From the NCBI GenBank assembly GCA_037445875.1, contig JBBIJR010000006.1, positions 1 through 64,000 of the forward strand: DNA of 64,000 nt, in the 5' to 3' direction. Of this stretch, positions 1-8,895 are shown piece after piece (positions within the stretch are counted from its first letter, which is position 1; each line of letters starts with the position of its first letter). The notes beneath the pieces are model-generated. The model saw nothing but the letters and a program-made list of their open reading frames with translations. It had not been told where the DNA came from and searched no databases. The position numbers were made by a program, and so were the translations under genes. Source of the stretch: JBBIJR01 sp037445875. GTDB lineage: Bacteria; CLD3; SB21.

Positions 1-343
1 GCCACGCATCGCTTTGGTCGCTGGCGGGGCTCGGCATGTTGACGGGTTCCTTCCCTGTGGACTCGTGTATGTCGCGCTCGGCGGGGCGATGGTGAGTTCC
101 GGAGCGTTCGAAGGATTCTTCTATATGTTCGTATTCGGCTTAGGAACCATGCCGATGTTGGGCGCGATCTTTCTGATGCGGCAGTCCATCCCGGCGGGGT
201 TGCGGCTCAGACTGCTGCGGCTGGTCCCGGCGGGCCTTGCAATGGTCTCCCTGCTTCTGATTCTCCGCGGGTTGTCGTTGGGCATCCCGTATGTAAGCCC
301 CGACTCTTCACCGGCCGCGGCGGGCGACGCCTGTTGTCATTAA
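1..343 (+). CDS. TauE/SafE-type (DsbD_2) membrane protein, C-terminal part, apparent frameshift
   Basis: This is the tail of a polytopic inner-membrane protein, cut by the left edge. The conserved segment FLPCGLVYVALGGA (frame 2) is the hallmark of the TauE/SafE-like family found beside cbb3 oxidase assembly genes. The residues that should precede it, SLWSLAGLGMLTG, are in frame 3 (positions 9-47), so the reading frame appears to jump at about 41-47; one missing base would restore LTGFLPCG. The C-terminus ends in a CCH tail that could bind a metal. A copper or cytochrome-oxidase assembly role is suggested by family context and by the Fnr-like gene immediately downstream. The stop is at 341-343. 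Whether the frameshift is real or a consensus error cannot be decided here. Confidence 0.6.
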   Translation, partial: PRIALVAGGARHVDGFLPCGLVYVALGGAMVSSGAFEGFFYMFVFGLGTMPMLGAIFLMRQSIPAGLRLRLLRLVPAGLAMVSLLLILRGLSLGIPYVSPDSSPAAAGDACCH

Positions 344-357
344 CGCAGCGAGGATTT

Positions 358-1071
358 ATGGCAAGAAAACAAACTCTCTCAACACCGGTTTGTTCCGGCT
401 GTCAAGTTTTCTCGAAATCGCTTTTCCGACACTGTGCCGCAAAGGAACTCGAGAACTTCTTTGCCGAGAAGCAATTCCTGGCGTTCCAGCGCAATGGGAT
501 CTTTTTTCGGGAAAACGAGGATCCGCGCGGCGTGTATTGCATGTACTCGGGCATTATCAAGATCACCAAACAGGACTCGGATCGGCGAGAACACATTGTC
601 CGCTTTACCAGACCGGGCGAGATCATCGGTATGCATGCGGTGGTCGGCAAGCACCGATACTACCGCTCCGCCGTGGCCCTCGAGCCGTGCCTTGCGTGTT
701 TCATCCCGAAGGACAGCTTCCTCAGGTTCCTGCATCAGACTCCGGCGCTCCTGCTGGAAATCATGAAGTTTCTCTGCCGTGAGGTGGAGGAGATCGAACG
801 AAAATCGGAAGAGCTCAAGCGGAAAAGCGCGCGGCAGCGTCTTGCCACCCTCATTCTCAATTTCAAGGCCGCCTACGGGGTAGACGGAAGTCGTATGATC
901 CATGCCGCCATTGGGATCGAGGATCTCTCCAACTACCTGCATTCCAACAGGAGCACACTCTACCGCCTGTTCAACGAATTCCGCCGCGAGAAGGTCGCCG
1001 ATTACCGAGACGATCGTATCCGCGTCCTTTCTGAGAGCAAGATACGGATGATGGCCGGCCCCCTCGCTTGA
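358..1071 (+). CDS. Crp/Fnr-family transcriptional regulator, Fnr-like with cysteine cluster
   Basis: This is a 237-residue cytoplasmic regulator: N-terminal cyclic-nucleotide-binding-type beta-roll (about residues 35-125), dimerisation helix (about 125-160, EEIERKSEELKRKSARQRLA) and C-terminal winged helix-turn-helix (about 175-215, EDLSNYLHSNRSTLYRLFNE). Cysteines at 12, 15 and 26 plus Cys114 in ACFIP resemble the C-x2-C...C plus internal Cys set that holds the oxygen-sensing 4Fe-4S cluster of Fnr; spacing to the third Cys is longer than in E. coli Fnr, so cluster binding is inferred. Start ATG 358 is preferred because GAGGA lies just upstream (350-354); an in-frame TTG at 334 would overlap the previous gene. 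Its position after a TauE/SafE-type gene fits control of microaerobic respiration. Confidence 0.85.
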   Translation: MARKQTLSTPVCSGCQVFSKSLFRHCAAKELENFFAEKQFLAFQRNGIFFRENEDPRGVYCMYSGIIKITKQDSDRREHIVRFTRPGEIIGMHAVVGKHRYYRSAVALEPCLACFIPKDSFLRFLHQTPALLLEIMKFLCREVEEIERKSEELKRKSARQRLATLILNFKAAYGVDGSRMIHAAIGIEDLSNYLHSNRSTLYRLFNEFRREKVADYRDDRIRVLSESKIRMMAGPLA

Positions 1072-1103
1072 ACGGGAGGGAGAAGCTTCGTATCTTGGCA
1101 AGC

Positions 1104-2237
1104 ATGTGCTCCTTCAGAGACATTATCGACGGCTGGAACTGGTACCGGGCTCAAAGTCGCATGCTCGAACAGACCCGCGCGGACGTCCGGCGGTCGCTCG
1201 ACAAGCAAGAGCCGCGCGACCTGTACGATTTCATGGCGCTTGTATCCCCCGCGGCCGAGGAGGCCGTGGACGAAATGGCGGTGATCAGCCGAAGCATGAC
1301 GGAAATCCGATTCGGGCGCCGGATCGCTCTGTATGTGCCGTTGTACCTGTCCAGTCATTGCCATAACAGCTGCGTTTACTGCGGCTATCGCCGGGAAAAC
1401 CCGATTGAGCGGACCGTACTGACAGAAGAAGAAATTGAGCGAGAACTCCGTTCGATCCGTTCGCACGGATTCGACCATGTGCTCCTTGTAACCGGCGACC
1501 ATCCGAAGGTTGCCGGGATCGAATACGTCGCAAAGGCGCTCGCGATCGCCGGACAGTCTTTTGGCGCCGTGTCGTTGGAAGTCCAGCCGCTCAGGGTAGG
1601 GGAATACGCTGCCCTGCGGGCACAGGGGCTGCACTCGGTTTACGTTTACCAGGAGACATACAACCGCACGCGGTACCGCTCGTACCACCCCAAGGGAATG
1701 AAATCGCATTTCTATCATCGATTGGAGACGCCCGATCGCATTGCCCGTGCGGGCGTCGGCAGAGTGGGGCTGGGCGTCCTGCTCGGCCTCGAGGATTGGA
1801 GAACCGATTCCTTCTTCGCGGCTCTTCATGCTGCGTATCTGCTTGAGGCCTATCCCGGCCTCCGCGTGTCCCTGAGCTTCCCGCGCCTCAGGCCGGCCGA
1901 GGGCGGCGTGCGTCCGAATGTAACACTCAGCGATCGTCAATTGATCCAGCTGATCTGCGCGTATCGCCTCTGCTTCCCGGAGATGGAAATGGCGTTGTCC
2001 ACGAGGGAGTCTTCCGAATTCCGTGATCGGGCGGTTTCCCTGGGCATTACTTCCATGAGCGCCGGATCACGCACGAGTCCGGGCGGCTATGCCACCCGTG
2101 CTCATGCACTGGAGCAATTCGAGATCTGCGACATCCGGTCAGCCGAAGACGTGGCGGAGATGATCGTTGCGCAGGGATACGAACCGGTGTGGTCGGAACG
2201 CGCGCTCGTCTCCCGTCCCCATCCGTCGTTTGTCTAA
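1104..2237 (+). CDS. thiH: 2-iminoacetate synthase ThiH (radical SAM)
   Basis: This radical SAM enzyme cleaves tyrosine to dehydroglycine (2-iminoacetate) and p-cresol for the thiazole half of thiamine. The 377-residue length is normal. The cluster motif CHNSCVYC (CX3CX2C) is followed by GYRRENPIERT. The N-terminal segment FRDIIDGWNW and the phrase ISPAAE-like LVSPAAEEAVDEMA match ThiH, as does IALYVPLYLSSHC before the cluster. ATG 1104 aligns with the usual N-terminus; the open frame continues upstream to a TTG at 1068 with GGGAGGG between. No thiG, thiS or thiF is nearby, so it stands alone here; the partner ThiG must be elsewhere if the pathway works. Confidence 0.93.
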   Translation: MCSFRDIIDGWNWYRAQSRMLEQTRADVRRSLDKQEPRDLYDFMALVSPAAEEAVDEMAVISRSMTEIRFGRRIALYVPLYLSSHCHNSCVYCGYRRENPIERTVLTEEEIERELRSIRSHGFDHVLLVTGDHPKVAGIEYVAKALAIAGQSFGAVSLEVQPLRVGEYAALRAQGLHSVYVYQETYNRTRYRSYHPKGMKSHFYHRLETPDRIARAGVGRVGLGVLLGLEDWRTDSFFAALHAAYLLEAYPGLRVSLSFPRLRPAEGGVRPNVTLSDRQLIQLICAYRLCFPEMEMALSTRESSEFRDRAVSLGITSMSAGSRTSPGGYATRAHALEQFEICDIRSAEDVAEMIVAQGYEPVWSERALVSRPHPSFV

Positions 2238-2249
2238 TGTCGTGTACCG

Positions 2250-3125
2250 ATGGTCCATCGCTACGTCCTTGATCCCGGCGCCCGAATGTTCGACCGGCTG
2301 CTGCAGCTGTGGGAAAGCCTGCGTGTGCACCGCTGGCGGGGTCTGGTGTTGGTTGGGGGATTCCTCCTCACGCTGGCACTGATCGAATTCAACAGGGCGG
2401 GGTGGCTGCCCAACCGGCTGGGTGCGTTTCTGGGTTTCAGCCACTTCGCGGCGGTCACGGTCGCCTTCACGCTGCTCTTGATCGTGGAAGTCGTATCGCT
2501 GGTGTTCATCCTCGCCCAGTCCGTGGCCAATGCGCTGGGAAAGCAGCTCGAACTTTTCTCCCTGATTCTGCTGCGAAAAGCGTTCATTGAGTTCGGCAGT
2601 TTTGGCGAGCCGATCACCTGGGTCCGAGCATCGGAGTCAATCGGCGCCATCGTGGCGGACCTCGGCGGTGCCGCCATCATGTTCATCCTTGTTGCGCTCT
2701 ACTTCCGAATTCAAAAACACCGCCGCATCACGCACGGGGAAGAGGAACAGGCGAGTTTTATAGCCTCGAAGAAGTTGGTGTCACTGCTGCTTCTGGTGTC
2801 GTTCGCGGTTTTGGGTCTTGTCGACCTGAATTCCACGCTTCTGTATGGTGAAAACTCGACGTTCTTTCAGTCGTTTTTCACCCTGCTGATCTTCAGCGAT
2901 ATTTTGATCGTACTGGTTGCACTTCGATATTCGACGAACTTTCCCGTGGTTTTTCGGAATTCGGGTTTTGCGGCTGCCACGGTGTTGTTGCGCCTTGCCC
3001 TGACGGCGCCAAACTATGCAAACGCCGTGCTGGGCGTTGGGGCGGCGGTGTTTGCCGTCGGATTGTCTCTTGCCTACAATGTGTTCACGCCCGAAACGCA
3101 TCCGGAGAAGCCGGTTGCACGCTGA
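2250..3125 (+). CDS. Unrecognised integral membrane protein, about seven helices
   Basis: I do not recognise this 291-residue protein. It has about seven hydrophobic segments (near residues 30-48, 62-88, 126-150, 174-192, 203-225, 234-251 and 255-277), with charged stretches between, for example RIQKHRRITHGEEEQ after the third. There is no signal peptide, catalytic motif or cofactor motif that I can see. ATG 2250 lacks a clear ribosome binding site; Met13 (2286) is an alternative start. It begins 12 bases after thiH and may be co-transcribed, which does not by itself imply a thiamine role. Confidence 0.7.
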   Translation: MVHRYVLDPGARMFDRLLQLWESLRVHRWRGLVLVGGFLLTLALIEFNRAGWLPNRLGAFLGFSHFAAVTVAFTLLLIVEVVSLVFILAQSVANALGKQLELFSLILLRKAFIEFGSFGEPITWVRASESIGAIVADLGGAAIMFILVALYFRIQKHRRITHGEEEQASFIASKKLVSLLLLVSFAVLGLVDLNSTLLYGENSTFFQSFFTLLIFSDILIVLVALRYSTNFPVVFRNSGFAAATVLLRLALTAPNYANAVLGVGAAVFAVGLSLAYNVFTPETHPEKPVAR

Positions 3126-3265
3126 CCGACCGTTCCGTGTCGTTCGACGGGCTTCCGTTATCAGAAACATCTGGACTCTCGTTTCCCGGTTGCGTATGAT
3201 GGTGCAGCTCTATTTCGCCGATTGTGATACCCAACCTCCACCGATGATTCACGTGAGGATTACCC

Positions 3266-3862
3266 ATGATACGGAGTTGTGCTTGTTTCCTTCTTGTGCT
3301 GTGTCTGGCAGAGACCTTAGCCGCCCAGTCTCGGCCCGTTGACCTGAGGATTGCGGTGGGGCGCTGTATGCCCCTGAGCGGTCTGGTGGACAACGAGTAC
3401 GGGCACACCAATGCCGGGTTCGGCGCCAGCCTGCTTATCGGCTATGCCTTCACGCCCCGGCTGAGCTTAGCCTTGGAAGCTACGGTCATTCAAATGAACA
3501 ATCCTGAGCGGCCGGAAGACTGGGGCATCGTGCTGGTTCCATTGGAAGCCAAAGTCCGGTACCGGCTGCCCGCCCAGGGAAAGGTTCGTCCGTACGCAAG
3601 CGCTTCGGCCGGTTTGGTCAACGAAGCCCTCAGTATTCCTGCGGAGCAAGATCCGTTGAACGGGGATTTCACCGTGGCCACGGTTGGAGTGGGCGCCGGA
3701 TTCTATTACCCAATCGCCGACCATGCCGCGGTCGATATCGGGGCGGCCTATCACTTCGGTCCAACTCACGGGAAGAAAGCGATGATCGAGGGAGAGTCGA
3801 TCCGTATTCCCTTCGATACGAATTATCTGAGTGTGATGATGGGCCTGGATTTCGAACTGTGA
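3266..3862 (+). CDS. Small outer-membrane beta-barrel protein
   Basis: The 198-residue product has a Sec signal peptide (MIRSCACFLLVLCLAETLAA, cleavage probably before QS) and then alternating-residue amphipathic strands typical of the OmpA/OMP_b-brl 8-strand barrels: GFGASLLIGYAFTPRLSLAL, LVPLEAKVRYRLP, RPYASASAGL, TVATVGVGAGFYYPI and a C-terminal strand ending SVMMGLDFEL with a terminal hydrophobic residue, as BAM substrates usually have. The specific role is unknown. The next gene starts 24 bases later and encodes an anchored periplasmic-type protein, so the two may act in the envelope together. Confidence 0.75.
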   Translation: MIRSCACFLLVLCLAETLAAQSRPVDLRIAVGRCMPLSGLVDNEYGHTNAGFGASLLIGYAFTPRLSLALEATVIQMNNPERPEDWGIVLVPLEAKVRYRLPAQGKVRPYASASAGLVNEALSIPAEQDPLNGDFTVATVGVGAGFYYPIADHAAVDIGAAYHFGPTHGKKAMIEGESIRIPFDTNYLSVMMGLDFEL

Positions 3863-3886
3863 AACGAGGCGCTTCGTTATGAACGC

Positions 3887-4807
3887 ATGAGGATCCCTTG
3901 GAAAAAAATAGGGACGGTCGGTATGTACGCAGGCCTCATGGCGCTTGGCGGCGGTAGTGTATGGACCTATCAGCATCTCACGCGCACCGTGCCGTTGCAG
4001 AATCGCCTCACGGGACTGGAGGTGGAACTGATCCTCGCACGGGACAGCATAGATCTGTATCAGAAAATCAATCGCCGTATCGGCGAGGAAAACAAGTGGT
4101 ATCGGCTGGTGATTCCCCCGGAGAGCGGCGTTTACTATCCGGCGGAGATTGCTCACCAATTCTATGTTTTTGGGCCACAAAAAGGCAAATACCTCGAGCT
4201 CGCATTCAGTACGAACAAGTACTTTGCGCACAGGAGGCGGAAGCAGGGTACCGGTTTGCGTAACATCATCGATGCCAGCACTCCCCACGAATCGTTCCTT
4301 TACGATATTCTGGACAGTCTGAATATTATCCCCAACGACGAAAAGAACCATGACGCCAACGCCCAGAAGATCCTCTACTTTGTCAACAGCATACCCTATC
4401 ACGACAAACAGGAATACTACGTCAAGATGCCGATTGAAACGCTCGCCGAGGGGCGAGGCAATTGCGCGGACCTGGCAGTCCTGATGCACAGTCTGATGAT
4501 CACGGCCGGCCTGGACGCCATGATCGTGTTTCCCACCCAGGGAGACAGCCTCGATCATGCCATGGTGGGTGTTCACGGCGACTTCAACGAAGACCGGACG
4601 CGAACGTACTTCGTATATCCCGACAGCAACGGCAGAAAATATTTTCTGTGTCAGCCAACGGGCACCGATGACAAGCGGTATCCTATCCTCCACAAGGTGG
4701 GCTATTCCAAGCGGTATCCGTTGACGGTTATCTACCAGGACTCGATCAGCATTGTAGAGAACAAGAAAGAATGGCTGGCGAAGCCACGAAGCAGGCGAAA
4801 TCGGTAG
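3887..4807 (+). CDS. Membrane-anchored transglutaminase-like cysteine protein
   Basis: The 306-residue protein has an N-terminal hydrophobic anchor (about residues 10-30) and a C-terminal papain-like fold. The candidate catalytic triad is Cys in GRGNCADLAVLMHSLM, His in DHAMVGVHGD and Asp in YPDSNGRKYFL, in the order and spacing of transglutaminase-like domains. Such domains in bacteria are proteases or amidases as often as transglutaminases, so the substrate is unknown. It follows the barrel gene by 24 bases. No partner ATP-grasp or alpha-E gene, which often accompanies other transglutaminase-like families, is present. Confidence 0.7.
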   Translation: MRIPWKKIGTVGMYAGLMALGGGSVWTYQHLTRTVPLQNRLTGLEVELILARDSIDLYQKINRRIGEENKWYRLVIPPESGVYYPAEIAHQFYVFGPQKGKYLELAFSTNKYFAHRRRKQGTGLRNIIDASTPHESFLYDILDSLNIIPNDEKNHDANAQKILYFVNSIPYHDKQEYYVKMPIETLAEGRGNCADLAVLMHSLMITAGLDAMIVFPTQGDSLDHAMVGVHGDFNEDRTRTYFVYPDSNGRKYFLCQPTGTDDKRYPILHKVGYSKRYPLTVIYQDSISIVENKKEWLAKPRSRRNR

Positions 4808-4871
4808 AATGCGGCTGTAAGGCCGGGACGGGATTAGGCCTCGCTCCGGGGATGTGAAACACCGGGCTATT

Positions 4872-4905
4872 TAGTTTTGGATCTCTGTTCGTGCCTGTGT
4901 ATGCT
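4872..4905 (+). promoter_or_regulatory. Candidate promoter before the DUF2851 gene
   Basis: The 121-base gap holds TAGTTTTG (4872-4879), a full match to the Bacteroidota -7 box TAnnTTTG but without an obvious -33 TTTG. An overlapping sigma70-like reading is TTGGAT (4877-4882), 17 bases, TATGCT (4900-4905). Only one can be right, and both could be chance. Confidence 0.3.
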
Positions 4906-4928
4906 GTCTCTGAAGCCCAGAGATACCC

Positions 4929-6377
4929 ATGAGTTCATTTGATTATACGAACGCATCGTTCGCTGTGCAGGTCCGCGAAAATCTCGAAGGACTTTCGGAA
5001 AAGATCCTGCAGGCAATCTGGCATCACCTTTTTCTTCGCATCGATGACCTGCGGACGATGGACGGGCGCCCGCTCAGAATCTTGGACCGGGGTCGTTGGA
5101 ACGGCGACGCGGGGCCGGACTTTCTGCAAGCTACACTGCGCATCGGCGACGACGTGCTGACCGGTGACGTGGAGATTCACTGGCGTACGAGCGAATGGCG
5201 GCGGCACGGGCATCAGGACGATGCCGGATACCGCCGTGTGATATTGCACGCCGTCTACGAGCACGATGCCGAAACCGTTCCCGCGGGACTGCCGGTGCTG
5301 GAATTGGGCCGTTACCTGAGCGAGAATCTGGCCGACCTGGCCGCCAAAGTGCGTTGGATCTATCCGCATGAACGCGAGCTGTTTTGCCGCCCTTATCTGG
5401 CGGACGTTCCCCGGCAGATGGTGCTCGATTGCATCCGCGGCAATGGGATGGAACGGTTGACCATGCGTATGGAACGCCTGGAAGAGTGGCGGGGCGTGTA
5501 CCGCCTTTCCTGGGACGGACTGATGTATCTTGCGGTCATGGATGCTCTGGGATTCTCAAAGAACCGCGAACCCTTCCAGAAACTTGCCATGACCGTTCCT
5601 TACCGGGAGGTGATGAATGCGATCCGCGGCGACGAGCATTCCACCGCCCTGATCCGGACTCAGGCGATCCTGTTTGGCGCGGCGGGGCTTTTGAACGAGG
5701 AGCCAACGCGCCTGGAGAACGATCCGGGCGTTGTCCCTTACTGGGCAAGGCTCCAGTCGCTGTGGCAATCGTATCGTTCCGCCCGGCCGGATCTTCAACC
5801 CATGACGGGAAGAGAATGGAAACTTTTTCGACTGCGGCCCGCCAACTTCCCGACGCTCCGCATTGCGGGTGTGTGCCATCTGTTATGCGACGAAAGGGCT
5901 CGCGGTCTGGTCGAGCGTTTCACCAGCGTACTGGACGGTCCGTCCCTCGGGGCGGACCTGCTTAAGGCATGGATGGGCCTCTTGTGTGTGCGCGCATACG
6001 GTTACTGGAGCGATCACTACTGGTGGCAGGACGCCGGACGCCACGGCCGGAAAGACCTGATAGGACGGCAGCGAGCCTTCGAAATCGTAGTCAATGCGAT
6101 ATTGCCGGTTATTCGGCTCATGGCCCGTGAACGGAGATGGACAGAGGCCGGGGATGCGCTGGAGTCGCTCTATACAAACGAGCCGGGTATCGAGAACAAC
6201 GCCGTGTTGCGGACCATGCGTTCGCAGCTCCAGCTCGGTGAAAGGGACGGCATCGCGATGGCGGATGCTCAGGGAATCATCCACCTGCACCGGAAATGCA
6301 AACACTACCTCTGCGGGGAGTGCAGGATATTCCAGCAGGTGTTGGACAACGAGCTCTGGGCCGGTCAGGAGGAGTAG
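4929..6377 (+). CDS. DUF2851 family protein
   Basis: The 482-residue product matches the DUF2851 family, which is common in Bacteroidota and Chlorobiota. Typical phrases are seen: EKILQAIWHHLF near residue 24, GRWNGDAGPDFLQA (about 57-70), GDVEIHWRTSEWRRHGH (about 83-99) and YRRVILHAVYEHD. The C-terminus has four cysteines (CKHYLCGECRIFQQ), which could bind zinc. The biochemical function of the family is not established to my knowledge. It is soluble, with no signal peptide. It converges with the lytic transglycosylase gene, the two overlapping by 13 bases at their ends. Confidence 0.88.
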   Translation: MSSFDYTNASFAVQVRENLEGLSEKILQAIWHHLFLRIDDLRTMDGRPLRILDRGRWNGDAGPDFLQATLRIGDDVLTGDVEIHWRTSEWRRHGHQDDAGYRRVILHAVYEHDAETVPAGLPVLELGRYLSENLADLAAKVRWIYPHERELFCRPYLADVPRQMVLDCIRGNGMERLTMRMERLEEWRGVYRLSWDGLMYLAVMDALGFSKNREPFQKLAMTVPYREVMNAIRGDEHSTALIRTQAILFGAAGLLNEEPTRLENDPGVVPYWARLQSLWQSYRSARPDLQPMTGREWKLFRLRPANFPTLRIAGVCHLLCDERARGLVERFTSVLDGPSLGADLLKAWMGLLCVRAYGYWSDHYWWQDAGRHGRKDLIGRQRAFEIVVNAILPVIRLMARERRWTEAGDALESLYTNEPGIENNAVLRTMRSQLQLGERDGIAMADAQGIIHLHRKCKHYLCGECRIFQQVLDNELWAGQEE

Positions 6378-8590
6378 AGTTGAGAATAAACCCATCGGTC
6401 CAACATGATCCGCCTGATATAGTTGTGCGTCTCGATCAGGTCGACCGCCTCGGGAAACTCGGCGGGATCGAGCGGCCGATGCTGATGCATCCAGAAGGCC
6501 GCGCGGTGAGGGCCGGCGTTGTACGCGGCCAGGATCGCCGGTATATAGCCGCCGAACGTGTCCCGCTGTGCCGCCAGGTAGTGGCTACCGAACCGAATGC
6601 TGGTCTCGGGGTTGAGCAGCATCATCATGTCGAACCCCTCCACATGCAGTTCGCGCGCGATGGCATTGCCCGTGAACGGCATGATCTGCATGAGGCCGAC
6701 CGCGCGTGCACTGGAAACAGCCTGGCTGCGGAAGGCGCTTTCCGTACGCAGTACCGCGAGGAGCAGGAACGGATCAAGTTGGTGCAGAGCGGCATAGCGG
6801 TGAACGGCCGGAAGGTAGTACACCGGATGGGACAATCGGTACTGCTCGTATCTCGTACTGAGCCGCCACCGGTATTTGCTTTGCAGGAGGGATGCTGCGT
6901 CCACGGCGAGGTCGTACGCTCCCACCTGTTCGGCATACCTTCTTAGCAGACGCGTCCGTTCGTACGAGTAGAAGTAGGCTTCCTGCAACCGCCGCAGTTC
7001 GCGCTCGGCCGTTGCGGGACCAAGCATACGGTAGCTGGCCGTTGCTCTGTCCCACACACTGTCCCTGCTTGCCTCCAAGGGAAGCGGATCCTCCCCATCC
7101 AGATGCGGCACCCACTCGTCGTTCAGCGGGCCGAACGCCATCGAGGGGAACGCCGGCGCGGAAGGCGTCGTATAGAACAAGGGTTGGAGGGCGATGGAGT
7201 CGCCGGATTCAGAGGCAAAGAAGCTCAGCATCCCGTAGTAGTCCGCAAATCTCTCCGCGGCGAGACTGTCGTACGCGGAGCGCGCTTCTGCGCGGCGGCC
7301 CATGCGTTCGAGAGTGCGGGCCTTCCAGAACCCGCAGCGTGTCCTCTGTGTCGGTACACGCCTTTCGAGATCCTCAAACCGGATCAGGGCCGCCTCCCAT
7401 TCCCCGAGTTTGTACAGGTTGAAACCCTCGCGAAACGCGGCGCTGGATCCGTACATCGTTGATGCAGGAGTGTTCTGGCGAACGCACACGTACAATCGGT
7501 TGGCTTCACGCCAATAGGCCGTGTCGTTCATGGCACTGTAGTTGTTCGCGATCTCGAACAGGATGTAGCTTCTCCACACGCCCGTCAGCGGAACCGCCTC
7601 GAGATAATCGTAGAAGGCCCGGTTGGACAGTGCCAGATCACCCGCATACCGGGCGGCGCGCGCCAGACGGATCAGGGATTCGTGATCCCGGTATTTCCGC
7701 CAGGCATTCCGGTAGCGGGGAATGGCCGCGGGATACATTCCCTGAGCGAAGTAAACTTTTGCGATTTGCACTTCGATCTTTCTCTGCATTTCGGAAGAGG
7801 AATAGCGATTTCGGGCGGCCGCCAGCCCGTTCAGCGCTTCCTGATAGTGTCCCTGCAGAATCAGGACGTTCGTGCTTTCCAGGAACTGCTCCCCGTTGGT
7901 GGCGATGCCTGCACTTCGGCGGGTGGTCTCGATCAACTGCCACGCGGCATAAGCCTCGTCGGCGTAAGGAAACTCACTCTGCAGAAGCCGCCACGTGTTT
8001 ATCGCTTTGGCGTATTGCTTCTGTTCGCTGTACAAACGTCCCTTCAGCAACACGAGGCGCGGCTCGTACAGTCGCCGGAAATAAGGGTCGGACAGAACGG
8101 TACGTTCGGCGGCGGCGAGGATGAGTTGGGCGTTGGAAAAGTCACGCTGCTCAAGATGGAGTTCTGCCAGGGTCAACTCGGTTTGAGCGGCAAACACGGA
8201 CTTGGGAAAGCGTTGAAGCAGGAGTTGCCCGCATTGCACAGATGCCGCCAGGCTGTCCGGACTCTTGTTATGCATGTCCAGCAGTTGGAACAAAGCATAG
8301 TCGCCAAACCGCCCGTCGCCGCCCAGTCGTTGGAAAGTGGCCCAGGCCTGACGGGTTGAGTCGAGCTGCCGATAACAGTAGGCGAGTCGAAATCCGAATG
8401 AAAAGTCATTCGACAAACCCGGACTGACGTCACGGGCGAAAAGGAGATTCTGGAGCGCAAAACCGAACTCACTTCGCACGTAGAACTCGTCTGCCCGCTC
8501 GAGATACGGTTTTGCGGGATCCTCGGGCGGCAGTTCAGCCGCAACCGCGTAGAACGATCGGATCATCAGTCCCATGAACAGGGCCGCCAT
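6365..8590 (-). CDS. Soluble lytic murein transglycosylase (Slt70-like)
   Basis: This protein cleaves peptidoglycan between MurNAc and GlcNAc, forming anhydro-MurNAc ends. From ATG 8590 it is 741 residues: signal peptide (MAALFMGLMIRSFYAVAA), a long TPR-like superhelix typical of Slt70, and a C-terminal SLT domain. In that domain the catalytic Glu lies in LAVLRTESAFRSQAV, followed by GLMQIMPFTG and AAYNAGP, all classic motifs. The frame stays open upstream to 8794, but that stretch is AT-rich and non-homologous, so I place the start at 8590; a TTG nine codons earlier is possible. It is convergent with DUF2851. Confidence 0.9.
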   Translation of the reverse strand: MAALFMGLMIRSFYAVAAELPPEDPAKPYLERADEFYVRSEFGFALQNLLFARDVSPGLSNDFSFGFRLAYCYRQLDSTRQAWATFQRLGGDGRFGDYALFQLLDMHNKSPDSLAASVQCGQLLLQRFPKSVFAAQTELTLAELHLEQRDFSNAQLILAAAERTVLSDPYFRRLYEPRLVLLKGRLYSEQKQYAKAINTWRLLQSEFPYADEAYAAWQLIETTRRSAGIATNGEQFLESTNVLILQGHYQEALNGLAAARNRYSSSEMQRKIEVQIAKVYFAQGMYPAAIPRYRNAWRKYRDHESLIRLARAARYAGDLALSNRAFYDYLEAVPLTGVWRSYILFEIANNYSAMNDTAYWREANRLYVCVRQNTPASTMYGSSAAFREGFNLYKLGEWEAALIRFEDLERRVPTQRTRCGFWKARTLERMGRRAEARSAYDSLAAERFADYYGMLSFFASESGDSIALQPLFYTTPSAPAFPSMAFGPLNDEWVPHLDGEDPLPLEASRDSVWDRATASYRMLGPATAERELRRLQEAYFYSYERTRLLRRYAEQVGAYDLAVDAASLLQSKYRWRLSTRYEQYRLSHPVYYLPAVHRYAALHQLDPFLLLAVLRTESAFRSQAVSSARAVGLMQIMPFTGNAIARELHVEGFDMMMLLNPETSIRFGSHYLAAQRDTFGGYIPAILAAYNAGPHRAAFWMHQHRPLDPAEFPEAVDLIETHNYIRRIMLDRWVYSQLYSS

Positions 8591-8771
8591 GCTTCTCAAC
8601 AATCGATGCCTCAAGTTCTTTCCGTTTCTCTCATAATATCCAATATGCGTCAGATTATCAAGCACTTGTCTGTCGAACCTTGATAATCGATATGTTCTGA
8701 GCCGATAGAAGTAAACCGCGGAACCTAGATTAACGCATCGCAGAGTGAACGCAATATTGCTGAGAATGTCC

Positions 8772-8800
8772 TTGACATACTGGCAACGAACCAATATTTT
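8772..8800 (+). promoter_or_regulatory. Sigma70-type promoter for the tetR-exporter operon
   Basis: TTGACA (8772-8777), a 17-base spacer and TATTTT (8795-8800) form a near-consensus promoter, pointing at the tetR start at 8896 with a leader of about 90 bases. Confidence 0.6.
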
Positions 8801-8845
8801 GATCGAACTATTAGATATAAAATTAAATCGAATAGATTAACTGAA

Positions 8846-8860
8846 TTAACAATACGTTAA
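8846..8860. promoter_or_regulatory. Inverted repeat, candidate TetR operator
   Basis: TTAAC-AATAC-GTTAA is a perfect 5-base-arm inverted repeat in the leader between the promoter at 8772-8800 and the tetR start. A second ATTAAC lies 9 bases upstream. Position suggests autoregulation, but AT-rich DNA makes such repeats fairly easily. Confidence 0.35.
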
Positions 8861-8895
8861 CAAATTGATTTAATTTATTTTAAACGACATTACAG

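Larger units (their letters stand above)
8591..8895. other. AT-rich divergent intergenic region
   Basis: These 305 bases separate the transglycosylase from the tetR gene. The right half is markedly AT-rich compared with the genes around it and holds a plus-strand promoter and an inverted repeat listed separately. I see no coding sequence of its own. Confidence 0.6.

Noticed and set aside
3467..4693. 408-codon open frame on the minus strand opposite the barrel and transglutaminase-like genes
   Set aside because: Sense genes have signal peptide/anchor and catalytic residues; high GC favours such antisense frames.
8591..8794. Upstream extension of the transglycosylase frame
   Set aside because: The extra residues are AT-driven and unlike the family; a signal peptide begins at 8590.
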